Assembly (NCBI GenBank): GCA_051655155.1
Contig: JBOFZL010000056.1
Span: 1-51,825 of the forward strand
Direction: 5' to 3'
DNA: 51,825 bases
Origin: JBOFZL01 sp051655155
GTDB taxonomy: Bacteria > Bacillota > Clostridia > Peptostreptococcales > Filifactoraceae
Positions 1 through 9,019 of the stretch are shown one piece after another. A program made the translations under genes and the position numbers. Positions within the stretch are counted from its first letter, which is position 1. Each line of letters opens with the position of its first letter. The notes beneath the pieces were generated by a model that saw only the letters and a program-made list of their open reading frames with translations, was not told the origin of the DNA and did not search any database.

Positions 1-830
1 CAAGTCAAGAAATAGAACAGCTAGCAAAAGAAATAGCAGATAAGTATGGAGTAAATGTAGATTTAGAAAACTTCAACAAAACAGATGCTACAAGTGATAA
101 TGCAGGAACAATCACAGGAACAATAAACTTAAGCATAAATGGGAAAAGTGATACAGTTGCAGTAAACAAACCAATTGATAGAATCATTAATTCAGGAGGT
201 GGTTCAGGAGACAACTCAGATAAGAATTCAGGAAGACCGACAGAGCCAATAAAGCCTATTGAACCAACGAAACCTAAGGGAAGATTTATTGATGTAGATG
301 TCAGAGATTGGTTCTATGAGGCAGTTTATTTTGCAGATAGTAATGACATAATGAAAGGGACAGATTACAATAGATTTAGCCCATATATGAATACTAAAAG
401 GGGTATGATTGCTACGATAATTTACAATCTGGAGAAGAGACCAAATGTATCAGGAACTTCACCTTTTAATGATGTGGCTACTGGTAGTTATTATGGGGAT
501 GCAGTTAATTGGGCAGAGAAAAACAATATTGTGGAAGGTTTCAGTGCAACAAATTTTGAACCAGAAACAGATATAACTCGAGAACAGTTAGTGGCAATTC
601 TTATGGAGTATGCTAAATTTAAAGGGTATAAAGTTGATAAGAGAGAGAATTTAAGTAATTTTACAGATGAAAAGGAAATATCTCCATGGGCATTAGATGC
701 TGTAAGTTGGGCAAAGTATGAGGGACTAATTGTTGGAGTAGGATATAACAAGTTAGATCCTAAAGGAAAGGCGACAAGGGCTCAAGTGGCAGCTATTATG
801 AAGAATTTTGTGGAGAAGTTTGTTAAGTAA
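1..830 (+). CDS. SLH-domain surface protein, C-terminal part (5' end outside window)
   Basis: The frame is open from base 3 to the stop at 828-830, so this is the 3' end of a longer gene; the Met at 351 is internal. The visible part has a polar, Gly/Ser-rich and then Pro/Lys-rich linker (about bases 195-285). Three SLH repeats follow: one beginning RFIDVDVRDWF, one beginning PFNDVATGSYY and one beginning NFTDEKEISPW. Each ends in the usual R-x-Q/G-M/L-x-A-x-I helix. Three SLH repeats at a C terminus normally bind pyruvylated secondary cell-wall polymer, so the protein is inferred to sit on the cell surface. The N-terminal effector part is not visible, so its function is unknown. A strong terminator follows at once. 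Confidence 0.9.
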   Translation, partial: SQEIEQLAKEIADKYGVNVDLENFNKTDATSDNAGTITGTINLSINGKSDTVAVNKPIDRIINSGGGSGDNSDKNSGRPTEPIKPIEPTKPKGRFIDVDVRDWFYEAVYFADSNDIMKGTDYNRFSPYMNTKRGMIATIIYNLEKRPNVSGTSPFNDVATGSYYGDAVNWAEKNNIVEGFSATNFEPETDITREQLVAILMEYAKFKGYKVDKRENLSNFTDEKEISPWALDAVSWAKYEGLIVGVGYNKLDPKGKATRAQVAAIMKNFVEKFVK

Positions 831-846
831 TAAGGTTTTAGTTAAG

Positions 847-874
847 GACGTAGGATAAAAATCCTACGTCTTTT
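847..874 (+). terminator. Rho-independent terminator after the SLH gene
   Basis: A perfect 10-bp stem (GACGTAGGAT pairing with ATCCTACGTC) with an AAAA loop is followed by TTTT. It separates the SLH gene from the uppP operon. Confidence 0.9.
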
Positions 875-930
875 ACATATATGAATTATAATAAAGAAGT
901 GCTAGATATTTATTTGTAGGGGAAAGGTGT

Positions 931-959
931 TTGACTGTATATTTTCTTTGGAGTATAAT
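931..959 (+). promoter_or_regulatory. Sigma-A-type promoter of the uppP operon
   Basis: TTGACT at 931-936 and TATAAT at 954-959 are separated by 17 bp. The -35 box begins with the TTG that could be misread as a start codon of a longer uppP. The predicted start of transcription, near 966, leaves a leader of about 55 nt before the uppP ATG at 1021. Confidence 0.75.
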
Positions 960-1020
960 ATTGATTATATATTTTTTATTTATTGTGTGTAATTTGAATA
1001 GATTAATGTTGGAGGGCAGA

Positions 1021-1845
1021 ATGAGTTTTATTGAATTGTTAAAGGTTATTTTTCTAGGAATTGTAGAGGGGATTACTGAGTGGTTGCCTATTAGTAGTAC
1101 AGGTCATATGATATTGGTAGATGAATTTATAAATATTAAAATGTCAGATGAGTTTATGTCTATGTTCATGGTGGTTATTCAGCTCGGGGCTATTATGGCT
1201 GTGGTTCTTATTTATTTTAATAAATTGTATCCATTTTCCAAGGGGAAAAGTTCTAGTGAGAAAAGAGATATTTTTCTTCTTTGGTCAAAGGTTTTGGTAG
1301 CTTGTGTTCCGGCAGGAGTTATAGGCGTATTGTTTGATGATTGGATTGACGAGAAACTTTATAATTATATCACAGTAGCTTTGATGCTTATTGTTTATGG
1401 AGTGGGATTTATATTGGTAGAGAATCATCAAAAGGGCAAAAAACCATCTGTACGGGCGCTTAGTAAGCTTACCTACAAAGATGCCCTAATAATAGGAGGC
1501 TTTCAAATTTTATCTTTAATTCCAGGTACTTCACGATCGGGAGCTACTATTTTGGGAGGAATACTTATAGGATGCTCCAGATTTGTAGCAGCAGAGTTCA
1601 CGTTCTTTTTAGCCATCCCTATAATGTTAGGTGCAAGTTTATTGAAACTATTAAAATTTGGATTTGTTTTTTCTTTTGCAGAGGTTATAACTTTGATTGT
1701 AGGAATGGTTACGGCGTTTTTAGTTTCTGTTGTAGCTATAAAGTTTTTAATGCGATATATTAAAAATCATGATTTTAAGGCGTTTGGATGGTATAGAATA
1801 GTTTTAGGTTTTTTAGTTATTGTATATTTCTTCTTTGCAGGATAG
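1021..1845 (+). CDS. uppP: Undecaprenyl-diphosphatase UppP (BacA family)
   Basis: An integral membrane enzyme of 274 aa that dephosphorylates undecaprenyl pyrophosphate to the monophosphate, recycling the lipid carrier for peptidoglycan and surface glycans. The family motifs are present: an EGITEWLPISSTGH segment near residues 17-30 and PGTSRSG in the C-terminal half. Several hydrophobic helices fill the rest, and the length is normal for the family. The ATG at 1021 is chosen because GGAGGG lies just upstream and the protein then begins like other UppP proteins. An in-frame TTG at 931 would add 30 residues but lies inside the -35 box of the promoter. The gene heads the surface-glycan operon, 11 bp before the MBOAT gene. 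The family can confer bacitracin tolerance. Confidence 0.93.
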   Translation: MSFIELLKVIFLGIVEGITEWLPISSTGHMILVDEFINIKMSDEFMSMFMVVIQLGAIMAVVLIYFNKLYPFSKGKSSSEKRDIFLLWSKVLVACVPAGVIGVLFDDWIDEKLYNYITVALMLIVYGVGFILVENHQKGKKPSVRALSKLTYKDALIIGGFQILSLIPGTSRSGATILGGILIGCSRFVAAEFTFFLAIPIMLGASLLKLLKFGFVFSFAEVITLIVGMVTAFLVSVVAIKFLMRYIKNHDFKAFGWYRIVLGFLVIVYFFFAG

Positions 1846-1856
1846 GGGGATAATTT

Positions 1857-3287
1857 TTGATTTTTTCATCTTATGAATTTGTATTTTTATTTTTGCCTAT
1901 AGTTTTTTGTGGATATTTTTGTATTGGAAAATTTGGGGGTAAGGTTCAAAGAGGGTTTTTGACTGGTTGCTCTTTATTTTTCTATGGTTTTTTTAATCCT
2001 TCTTATCTATGGATAATTATTAGTTCCATCGTTATTAATTATTGGCTTGCGAAGTTAATTACTGCCGGGAGGGGTAAGGGCTATGACAAGCCTTTTCTTC
2101 TTTTGGGAATAGTTTTTAATCTGGGGATGTTGGGATATTTTAAATATATGGATTTTTTTGTGGAGAATATAAACAAGTTAATTGGGACGAGTATTCCTAT
2201 GTTTAATATTTTTCTTCCTTTAGGGATTAGTTTTTTTACTTTTCAGCAGTTTTCTTTTCTTATTAGTATATTTAAGGGAGAGGAAAGGGTTGGGGGTTTT
2301 ATAGAGTATTGTCTATTTGTAACTTTTTTTCCTCAGCTTGTGGCAGGACCTATTGTTTTGTATTCTGAAATGATGCCTCAGTTTTCTAATGATAAGGCAT
2401 CTAGTATAGATTTGGAGAACGTAGCTCGTGGACTATTTATTTTTGCTTTAGGGATGGTAAAGAAGATTGTTATAGCAGATTCCTTGTGTATATTTGTTGA
2501 TAATGGATTTGATATGATTAGCAATCCAGGAATGGCTATAGCTTGGGTGACATCTATTGCCTATACTTTTCAAATTTATTTTGATTTTTCAGGTTATTGT
2601 GATATGGCAATGGGTTTAGGTAAAATGTTTAATATAAATTTGCCTATTAATTTTAACTCACCATACAAGTCAAAAAGTATTACAGAGTTTTGGCGACGGT
2701 GGCATATGACTCTTGGTAGAGCGTTATCAAATTATGTTTATATTCCTTTGGGAGGAAATCGTAAGGGAAGGCTTAGCACTTATGTAAATCTTATTATAAC
2801 CTTCTTTGTTAGTGGTCTTTGGCATGGAGCAGCATGGAACTTTGTTTTTTGGGGACTTTTACATGGTATGTTTTCCGTAATGGATAGGATATTTAAAGGA
2901 GTTTTTGAAAAAATACCAAATTTTATCAAGATTACAGGAACTTTTTTAATTGTAAATGGATTATGGGTATTATTCAGGGCAAAAAATATGGCAGAGGCAA
3001 TGAAGATTTATAAGGGTATGATAAATATAGAAAATTTGGGATTATACCAGTTTAAGGATTTAGCTCGTGATGGAGTTATTATTAATATGGGAAATGAGTT
3101 TTCTTTTTGTTATATTGCCTGTATTTTATTTATTTGTTTTATTATAGTATTTTGCTTAAAAAATAATCAAGAAAAATTTCAATATTTCAAGCTAAATATT
3201 GGAACTGCATTTGTTATAGCCTTAATTTTTGTTGTATGTATAGTGCATATGTCGAGAATTAGTCCATTTATATATTTTAATTTTTAG
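1857..3287 (+). CDS. MBOAT-family membrane O-acyltransferase (AlgI/DltB-like)
   Basis: A polytopic membrane protein of 476 aa. It starts at TTG 1857, preceded by AGGGGGA, and begins IFSSYEFVFLFLP, typical of AlgI-like proteins. The MBOAT signatures are FWRRWHMTLGR (about residue 278) and SGLWHGAAWNF (about residue 321), which holds the conserved histidine. Family members move acyl, usually acetyl, groups from a cytoplasmic donor across the membrane onto polysaccharide or teichoic acid. The next gene is an anchored SGNH-type protein, the usual partner (compare AlgI with AlgJ/AlgX, or PatA with PatB). I infer O-acetylation of a surface glycan. It is not DltB: no dltA or dltC is present. Confidence 0.85.
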   Translation: MIFSSYEFVFLFLPIVFCGYFCIGKFGGKVQRGFLTGCSLFFYGFFNPSYLWIIISSIVINYWLAKLITAGRGKGYDKPFLLLGIVFNLGMLGYFKYMDFFVENINKLIGTSIPMFNIFLPLGISFFTFQQFSFLISIFKGEERVGGFIEYCLFVTFFPQLVAGPIVLYSEMMPQFSNDKASSIDLENVARGLFIFALGMVKKIVIADSLCIFVDNGFDMISNPGMAIAWVTSIAYTFQIYFDFSGYCDMAMGLGKMFNINLPINFNSPYKSKSITEFWRRWHMTLGRALSNYVYIPLGGNRKGRLSTYVNLIITFFVSGLWHGAAWNFVFWGLLHGMFSVMDRIFKGVFEKIPNFIKITGTFLIVNGLWVLFRAKNMAEAMKIYKGMINIENLGLYQFKDLARDGVIINMGNEFSFCYIACILFICFIIVFCLKNNQEKFQYFKLNIGTAFVIALIFVVCIVHMSRISPFIYFNF

Positions 3288-3296
3288 GAGTGGTTT

Positions 3297-4373
3297 ATGA
3301 AAGAGTTGTCGCCTAAAAGATGGCTGAAATTATTTTTTATAATGTTGACAGGGGTGCTAGTGGTATTTGTGAGTACTGTATACTTTTTTGATCCCTTATT
3401 CTTTTATAGAGTTAAAGATGATAGAGGATATTTAGACCCAAGGTTTGTAAGTGCAGGGCTTATTAAGAATGCTGATTATGATGTGGCAATAATAGGATCT
3501 TCAATGATGCAAAATTTTGATAGTGGATATTTTAGAAAAAATGGTTGGGGGAATCCGATAAAGTTAGTTCCAAGTGGAATGACACTAAATGAAGGTTTAT
3601 TATTATTTGAAAATGTTATGAGAGAAAATAGGGCGAAAAAAGTTGTGATAAATGTTGATTGGTCAACATTTACAATAGATAAACCCTTGGATAAAAGTTC
3701 TGACAAGCTCCCAGAGTATCTTTATAATGATAATCCTTTAGATGATTTTAAATATCTACTAGGTTATGAGTCATGGACTAGATTTATGCCATTGGATTTA
3801 GCTCTATACTTAGATAAGGATTTAAGAGAAAGGTCTAAGAATAAAACTTCGATTGATAAGATTGGGTATTTCGCAGACGATTATATTTTTTCCAAGGAAG
3901 TTATGGTTCAGGGGTATAAATCAAAGAAATTTCCTATGACTATGGTTTATGAAGACGGGATGATAGAGAAGATAAAGTCAAATATAGATAGATACATTGA
4001 TGAGTTGATGAGTATGAGAAAGGATGATGTGGAGATTATATTTGCACTGCCACCATATTCGGCTATTTGGTGGAGACTTGCTATGGAGGATGAACTTTAT
4101 GATACGGTTTTAGATGCTCGAAGATACTTTGTTGAAAAGGTAAGTACTTATAGTAATGTAAGGATTGTGGATATGCAAAGTAGTGAGGTGATAATTGATA
4201 TGAATAATTATAAGGATTATACTCATTTTTCTTTGAGGGTTCAAGAACTTTACGCAGATGCTATTATGGATGGATCTAAGGATATTAATTTAAGTAGTTA
4301 TTTGGAAGGAGAGAAACGCTTAGAAAGCTTATTGAATATTTTTGTTAGAGATAATTTGGATTGGTTGGAGTAG
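3297..4373 (+). CDS. Membrane-anchored SGNH/GDSL-like protein, partner of the MBOAT transferase
   Basis: A protein of 358 aa with an N-terminal transmembrane anchor (about residues 12-31) and an extracytoplasmic domain. AIIGSSMMQNF (about residues 64-74) resembles the nucleophile block of the AlgJ/AlgX/DltD-type SGNH fold, with Ser68 or Ser69 as the candidate nucleophile. A DYTHFS segment near residue 308 would supply the Asp and His. The start at ATG 3297 follows AGGAG and lies 9 bp after the MBOAT gene. By analogy with two-component O-acetylation systems it would transfer the exported acyl group to the glycan. Family and role rest on motifs and context; the acceptor is unknown. Confidence 0.68.
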   Translation: MKELSPKRWLKLFFIMLTGVLVVFVSTVYFFDPLFFYRVKDDRGYLDPRFVSAGLIKNADYDVAIIGSSMMQNFDSGYFRKNGWGNPIKLVPSGMTLNEGLLLFENVMRENRAKKVVINVDWSTFTIDKPLDKSSDKLPEYLYNDNPLDDFKYLLGYESWTRFMPLDLALYLDKDLRERSKNKTSIDKIGYFADDYIFSKEVMVQGYKSKKFPMTMVYEDGMIEKIKSNIDRYIDELMSMRKDDVEIIFALPPYSAIWWRLAMEDELYDTVLDARRYFVEKVSTYSNVRIVDMQSSEVIIDMNNYKDYTHFSLRVQELYADAIMDGSKDINLSSYLEGEKRLESLLNIFVRDNLDWLE

Positions 4374-4380
4374 GAGAGAT

Positions 4381-5487
4381 ATGGAAGAGTTTAGAGATTT
4401 TGGGTTAGATGAAAGGCTGATAGCCTTATTAGAAGGAAAGGGTATTGTAAAACCTACAAAGGTTCAAAGTAAGGTTATACCTAAGTGCTGTAAAGGCGAT
4501 AGCATGCTTGTTACATGGCCGACAGGTTCAGGTAAGACACTTAGCTTTTTGTTGCCTATAATAAATAAGATTAAGGATAAAACTTCAAAGAAAGCTCTAA
4601 TTTTAAGTCCTACAAGGGAGTTAGCCTTACAAATTGCCATGGAGGGAGGCTATTTGGCTGAAGCTTTGGGGCTTAGGCTTCTGTGCGTTTACGGTGGAGT
4701 AGATGTACAAAAAGAGGTGAGAAGGTTGAAGAATGATTTTGACATTTTGGTAGCAACTCCAGGTAGACTATTAGATCATATGAGAGGTGAGCGTTTAGAC
4801 TTATCGAAGGTGGATACCTTAGTTATAGATGAGGTTGATCAAATGTTACTTATGGGATTTAGTACGGATGTTGATATGGTTGTATCTAATTTGCCAAAAG
4901 ACTTTCAATTTCTCGGATTTTCAGCGACTTCAGATACTTCGGTAAGGAAGGTTGCTTATAGGTATAGGAAGGATATAAGCTTGGTGGAGGATTGTAATAA
5001 TGCAAGTTCTAATAGATATATAAAACAGGAGGTTATAAGTTGTTCAGACAGGGAGAAGAAACTCTTATTGTTTAAGATACTTCAAGAGGATAGTCCTTAT
5101 ATGGGAATAATATTTTGCAGAACTAAAAGAAGGGTAGACGAACTTTATGAGTCTTTAATATTAGAAGGTTATAATGTTCGTGCTATTCATTCTGATATTC
5201 CACAGCCTAAAAGACAAAGGATAATGAAGGAATTTAGATCTGGAGATGTTCAATATCTTGTGGCAACTGATGTAGTATCAAGAGGATTGGATATTTCAGG
5301 GGTTGATTCTATATATAATTATGATGTACCAGAGTCTGGCGAGGATTATATTCATAGGATAGGACGTTCTGGAAGGGTCAAGGATGATGGATATGCCTTA
5401 ACTTTTGTAGTACCAAGGCATCAGCCTTTGATGGATAGAATAGTGGAAAAGATTGGAGAAATTCCTTGTAGGAAACTAGATAGATAG
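4381..5487 (+). CDS. DEAD-box ATP-dependent RNA helicase
   Basis: A cytoplasmic RNA helicase of 368 aa made almost only of the two RecA-like domains. Visible motifs are a Q-motif near residues 15-33, Walker A PTGSGKT (47-53), PTREL (77-81), TPGRL (126-130), DEVD in place of DEAD (150-153), SAT (181-183), a motif V reading VATDVVSRGLD, and HRIGRSGR. There is no C-terminal RNA-binding extension. I chose ATG 4381, preceded by TAGGAGAG; an in-frame ATG at 4342 lies inside the preceding gene and lacks a ribosome site. The protein would remodel RNA, for example in ribosome assembly or mRNA turnover. Its place inside a glycan operon is odd and may reflect only shared transcription. Confidence 0.9.
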   Translation: MEEFRDFGLDERLIALLEGKGIVKPTKVQSKVIPKCCKGDSMLVTWPTGSGKTLSFLLPIINKIKDKTSKKALILSPTRELALQIAMEGGYLAEALGLRLLCVYGGVDVQKEVRRLKNDFDILVATPGRLLDHMRGERLDLSKVDTLVIDEVDQMLLMGFSTDVDMVVSNLPKDFQFLGFSATSDTSVRKVAYRYRKDISLVEDCNNASSNRYIKQEVISCSDREKKLLLFKILQEDSPYMGIIFCRTKRRVDELYESLILEGYNVRAIHSDIPQPKRQRIMKEFRSGDVQYLVATDVVSRGLDISGVDSIYNYDVPESGEDYIHRIGRSGRVKDDGYALTFVVPRHQPLMDRIVEKIGEIPCRKLDR

Positions 5488-5533
5488 TTTTCTTTATGTT
5501 AGAATATAGGTAATAAATATTTCGAGGTGATAA

Positions 5534-7015
5534 ATGATTAGAGCAAGAAAATTTTTAGGATATACAGGGTACACTTTGACCATAGCATTTTTTTTGATGG
5601 TAATAATCTATGGTGCTTTTATTAATGGAACTGTATCTTTTGAAACTCCATGGCAGACGCTAGTGTTATCTATGGGGAGCTTTGCTCTGCTATTTTTTAT
5701 TCTTAAGCTGTTGATAGATAGATTTAAACTTATTCATAGTAATTTGACATTCAGTGTTTTTATAGGTGTTATAGCAACCTTACCGAGAGTTATTTGGGTA
5801 TATTTTGTACGAACAGTTCCAGAGATAGATTTTTTAAGGTTCCATGAATATACAAAGGCTTTGATTGTGGGAGACTATAAGGCTTATTTAAAGATAAGAA
5901 CCGTATTTCCACATATAACGGGATTTCCTTTAATACAGTCTTTTTATTATAGGATTTTTGGGGATAGTGTTTGGTCGGGTATTAGTTTTAATATAGTCTG
6001 TACAGTTGCAACTGCCATAATTTTATATTTTCTGGTTTCAGAGATTAGCAATAGGTCATCAGGAAGGTTAGCAGCCTTACTATTTGCTTTATGGCCAAAT
6101 CAAATTATGTTTTCTGGTTTGATTGCATCTGAACCTTTGTTTACTTTATTTTTTGTGCTAAGTTTTTTGTTTTTCTATAAAGGGATTAAAAATATTGAAA
6201 GTAAAAGGCTAACTATTTACTCTGTACTGTTAGGCCTATCACTGGCAGTTTCTCAAATAGTAAGACCTATATCATCAACCTTTGTTCCTACTCTTGTTTT
6301 ATTTTTATTTTTATATAATGTTAAGTTTAAAAATAGCAGAGTTTATTTAGTAAGGTCAATGGTCTTACTTGTTTTGGTTATTACTTCTTTTTCTCTAGGA
6401 GTTTTTGGATTTAATGTGGCTTTTAGTGATGAAACTCTTGTGCCTTTAGGTACAGTTAAGTCAGGGATGAGCCTTTTTGCAGGAACATCAAAGGATAGTA
6501 ATGGCATGTGGAATCCTGAAGTTACAAAGATTTTAGAGAGTACAGGTTATGATTATAATGCCTCTCATGAAGAGGGTAAAAGGCGTGGGTTAGAGAATAT
6601 AAAGAATGATCCAAGTGGTTTTTTAGAATTAGTGGTATCAAAATTTGCGACTCAATGGGCAATGGACGATTTTGGACTTTATTGGTCAATGGTAAATACA
6701 AATCCTGATACTGAGTTTACTTTATGGGTTAAGTCATCCTGGGATAATAGAGAGAAACTTTATATTATTTCGCAAAGTTATTATTTAGCAGTTATTTTTT
6801 GGGGAATGATTTATTCAGTATATTTATTGGGAAAAAGAAGTTTAAGGTGTAACGAAGGCACAGCTGTTATTATGATAGTGGGGTTTACTTTGTTGCATTG
6901 TTTTACAGAGGTACAATCGAGATATCATTATTCATTAATGCCATTTTTTATTATTATGGCAGTTGCAGGAATAAATGTTATAGGGAGGAGAACGCACCAT
7001 GAAGATACCGTTTAA
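5534..7015 (+). CDS. GT-C-type membrane glycosyltransferase (PMT/ArnT, GT39-like)
   Basis: A polytopic membrane protein of 493 aa with about ten hydrophobic helices. An acidic segment (PEIDFLRFHEY, about residues 96-106) sits in the first large extracytoplasmic loop, where GT-C enzymes hold their catalytic acidic residue. The helical core includes the ALWPNQIMFSGLIASEPLF stretch typical of this family. Such enzymes use a polyprenyl-phosphate sugar donor outside the membrane. GAGGTG precedes the ATG at 5534. The 3' end overlaps the aminotransferase gene by 17 bp. With the GT2 and GtrA genes downstream it would be the final transferase of a three-component glycosylation system. Donor and acceptor are not known. 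Confidence 0.78.
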   Translation: MIRARKFLGYTGYTLTIAFFLMVIIYGAFINGTVSFETPWQTLVLSMGSFALLFFILKLLIDRFKLIHSNLTFSVFIGVIATLPRVIWVYFVRTVPEIDFLRFHEYTKALIVGDYKAYLKIRTVFPHITGFPLIQSFYYRIFGDSVWSGISFNIVCTVATAIILYFLVSEISNRSSGRLAALLFALWPNQIMFSGLIASEPLFTLFFVLSFLFFYKGIKNIESKRLTIYSVLLGLSLAVSQIVRPISSTFVPTLVLFLFLYNVKFKNSRVYLVRSMVLLVLVITSFSLGVFGFNVAFSDETLVPLGTVKSGMSLFAGTSKDSNGMWNPEVTKILESTGYDYNASHEEGKRRGLENIKNDPSGFLELVVSKFATQWAMDDFGLYWSMVNTNPDTEFTLWVKSSWDNREKLYIISQSYYLAVIFWGMIYSVYLLGKRSLRCNEGTAVIMIVGFTLLHCFTEVQSRYHYSLMPFFIIMAVAGINVIGRRTHHEDTV

Positions 7016-8090
7016 TCAGTTAAGGCCTATGTATGTTATGCATAGGGAAGAATATAATAATGCTTTTGAAAGAGTACTTAATTCAGGATGGTATATCTTG
7101 GGTAATGAGGTTGAGTTATTTGAAGAAGAATTTGCTGACTATGTGGGAACTTCCTATAGCGTAGGTTGTGGAAATGGACTAGATGCACTTATAATGGCAG
7201 TTAGAACCTTAGGAATTGGGCAAGGAGATGAGGTTATAGTAGCTGCGAATACCTATATTGCTACGGTGATGGGGGTAACAGCTAATATGGGCGTTCCTAT
7301 ATTGGTAGAGCCAAATGAATTTTATAATTTAGATGAAACAAGACTTAAAGGAGCTATAACTAAAAGAACTAAGGCTATATTAGTTACTCATCTTTATGGG
7401 CAGGCAGCAAACATGACGGAAATTATGAAATTTGCTAAGGAAAATAATCTGTTTGTTATTGAAGATTGTGCTCAGGCTCATGGGGCTATGCATAAAGGAA
7501 AGATGGTAGGTTCTTTTGGAGATATAGGTTGCTATAGTTTTTATCCAAGTAAGAATATGGGCTGTTTTGGGGATGCAGGAGCTATAGTTACCAATAGTTA
7601 CCAATATGCAGAGCATATTAAAATGTTAAGAAACTATGGTTCGAAGGTTAGGTATGAAAATGAAGAAGTTGGGTATAATTCTAGGTTAGATGAAGTTCAA
7701 GCTGCCCTTCTTAGAGTTAAATTAGGGCATATTAAGGAGTTAGAGCAAGAAAGAAACAAGTTGGCGAATAGACTTTTAAAAGAGGTAAACAATGAGAAGC
7801 TTATTATGCCGAAGGTTCAAGAAGGCTCTACCCATGTATATCATCTTTTTGTTATTAGGGTCTTGGAGAGAGAAAAGTTTTGTAAGTATTTAGAAAATCA
7901 TGAGATAGGGTTTCAGATACACTATCCTATACCTCCGCATTTATCAAAGGCTTATGGTAGTTGGGGCAAGAAAAAAGGAGATTTTCCTATAACAGAGAAC
8001 TATGCAAATACAGTTTTAAGTTTGCCTTTTTACAATGGGATGTCTGATGAAGAGATAGATTATCTTGTGGATATACTAAATAATTATTAA
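6999..8090 (+). CDS. DegT/DnrJ/EryC1/StrS sugar aminotransferase (FdtB/QdtB-like)
   Basis: A PLP-dependent aminotransferase of 363 aa acting on a nucleotide-linked keto-sugar. The PLP lysine is Lys185 in SFYPSKNMG, and Asp156 in IEDCAQAHGA is the expected contact to the pyridine nitrogen. It resembles FdtB/QdtB, which form dTDP-3-amino-3,6-dideoxyhexoses from 3-keto sugars. That fits the next gene, whose C-terminal half is a 3,4-ketoisomerase-like cupin able to supply such a 3-keto substrate. The gene overlaps the GT-C gene by 17 bp. The early dTDP-glucose genes (rmlA, rmlB) are not in the window. Family assignment is secure; the exact sugar is inferred. Confidence 0.88.
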   Translation: MKIPFNQLRPMYVMHREEYNNAFERVLNSGWYILGNEVELFEEEFADYVGTSYSVGCGNGLDALIMAVRTLGIGQGDEVIVAANTYIATVMGVTANMGVPILVEPNEFYNLDETRLKGAITKRTKAILVTHLYGQAANMTEIMKFAKENNLFVIEDCAQAHGAMHKGKMVGSFGDIGCYSFYPSKNMGCFGDAGAIVTNSYQYAEHIKMLRNYGSKVRYENEEVGYNSRLDEVQAALLRVKLGHIKELEQERNKLANRLLKEVNNEKLIMPKVQEGSTHVYHLFVIRVLEREKFCKYLENHEIGFQIHYPIPPHLSKAYGSWGKKKGDFPITENYANTVLSLPFYNGMSDEEIDYLVDILNNY

Positions 8091-8101
8091 GTAGGTGGAA
8101 T

Positions 8102-9019
8102 ATGAGTATAAGGGAATTGTGTTTTGATGATGTAAAGCCTATGATTAGTTGGATGAATGATGATAGGGTAAGCTGTTATTTTACATTTCATGGTAAGGTT
8201 TTTACAGAGGAAATGGGTAAAAATTTTGTTAAGGCTTCTTTGGAAAGTACGACAGAAAAGCACATGGCAATAGTGGATGATAATAATAGGTATCTTGGAA
8301 CAGTAAGTCTCAAAGATATAGATATGAAAGGGAAAAAAGCTGAATTTGCCATTGCTTTAAGTTATGAGGCACAGGGGAAAGGTATAGCCCGTAAAGCTAC
8401 TGATGAAATTTTAGAATATGGGTTTAATATTTTAGGGCTAGAAAGAATATTTTTAAATGTACTTTCAGATAATTATAGGGCAATAAGGCTTTATGAAAGC
8501 TGTGGTTTCACTTATGAGGGAGAATTTAAAAAACACTTTTTTATTAATGGTGAAGTTAGAGATATTAAGTGGTTTGCTATCTTTAAATTTCAGTATGAGC
8601 AAAATAAAATGAGACCCGACTTTTTTGAATTTGCATTTTCTGAACTAGGAGATGAAAGAGGTGGGATGGTTGTAGTTGAAGGTATGAAGAACATACCCTT
8701 TGAAATCCAAAGAGCTTTTTATATTTATGGTTCAGATAGTTCAGTTATTAGAGGACAACATGCAAATCGAATTTCCGAATTTGTGTTTATAAACGTTAGT
8801 GGAAGTTCAAAGGTTATGATCGATAACGGAAGAGAAAAAACTATTGTTTTATTAGATAAGCCACATAAAGGACTTTATCTTAATAAGATGATGTGGAAGG
8901 ATATGTATGATTTTTCACCAGACAGCGTGTTATTAGTGCTAACAAACACAAAGTATAATCCTGAGGAGTATATAAGGGACTACCAAGATTACATTGGAGA
9001 GGTGGCTAAAAAAGTATGA
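8102..9019 (+). CDS. Fusion: GNAT N-acetyltransferase + FdtA/WxcM-like sugar 3,4-ketoisomerase
   Basis: A protein of 305 aa with two domains. Residues 1-165 are a GNAT acetyltransferase of the RimJ/RimL type, with the acetyl-CoA loop EAQGKGIARKA (89-99) and the later NYRAIRLYESCGF segment. Residues 185-300 match the cupin fold of FdtA/QdtA dTDP-keto-sugar isomerases (INVSGSSKVMIDNG, then YDFSPDSVLLVL). The two activities would bracket the aminotransferase encoded just upstream: isomerise the 4-keto sugar, then acetylate the amino sugar. Oddly, the usual RGxHAH block reads RGQHAN (217-222), so one of the paired histidines is replaced by Asn222. The isomerase may be altered or inactive. The stop overlaps the next start (ATGA). 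Confidence 0.8.
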   Translation: MSIRELCFDDVKPMISWMNDDRVSCYFTFHGKVFTEEMGKNFVKASLESTTEKHMAIVDDNNRYLGTVSLKDIDMKGKKAEFAIALSYEAQGKGIARKATDEILEYGFNILGLERIFLNVLSDNYRAIRLYESCGFTYEGEFKKHFFINGEVRDIKWFAIFKFQYEQNKMRPDFFEFAFSELGDERGGMVVVEGMKNIPFEIQRAFYIYGSDSSVIRGQHANRISEFVFINVSGSSKVMIDNGREKTIVLLDKPHKGLYLNKMMWKDMYDFSPDSVLLVLTNTKYNPEEYIRDYQDYIGEVAKKV

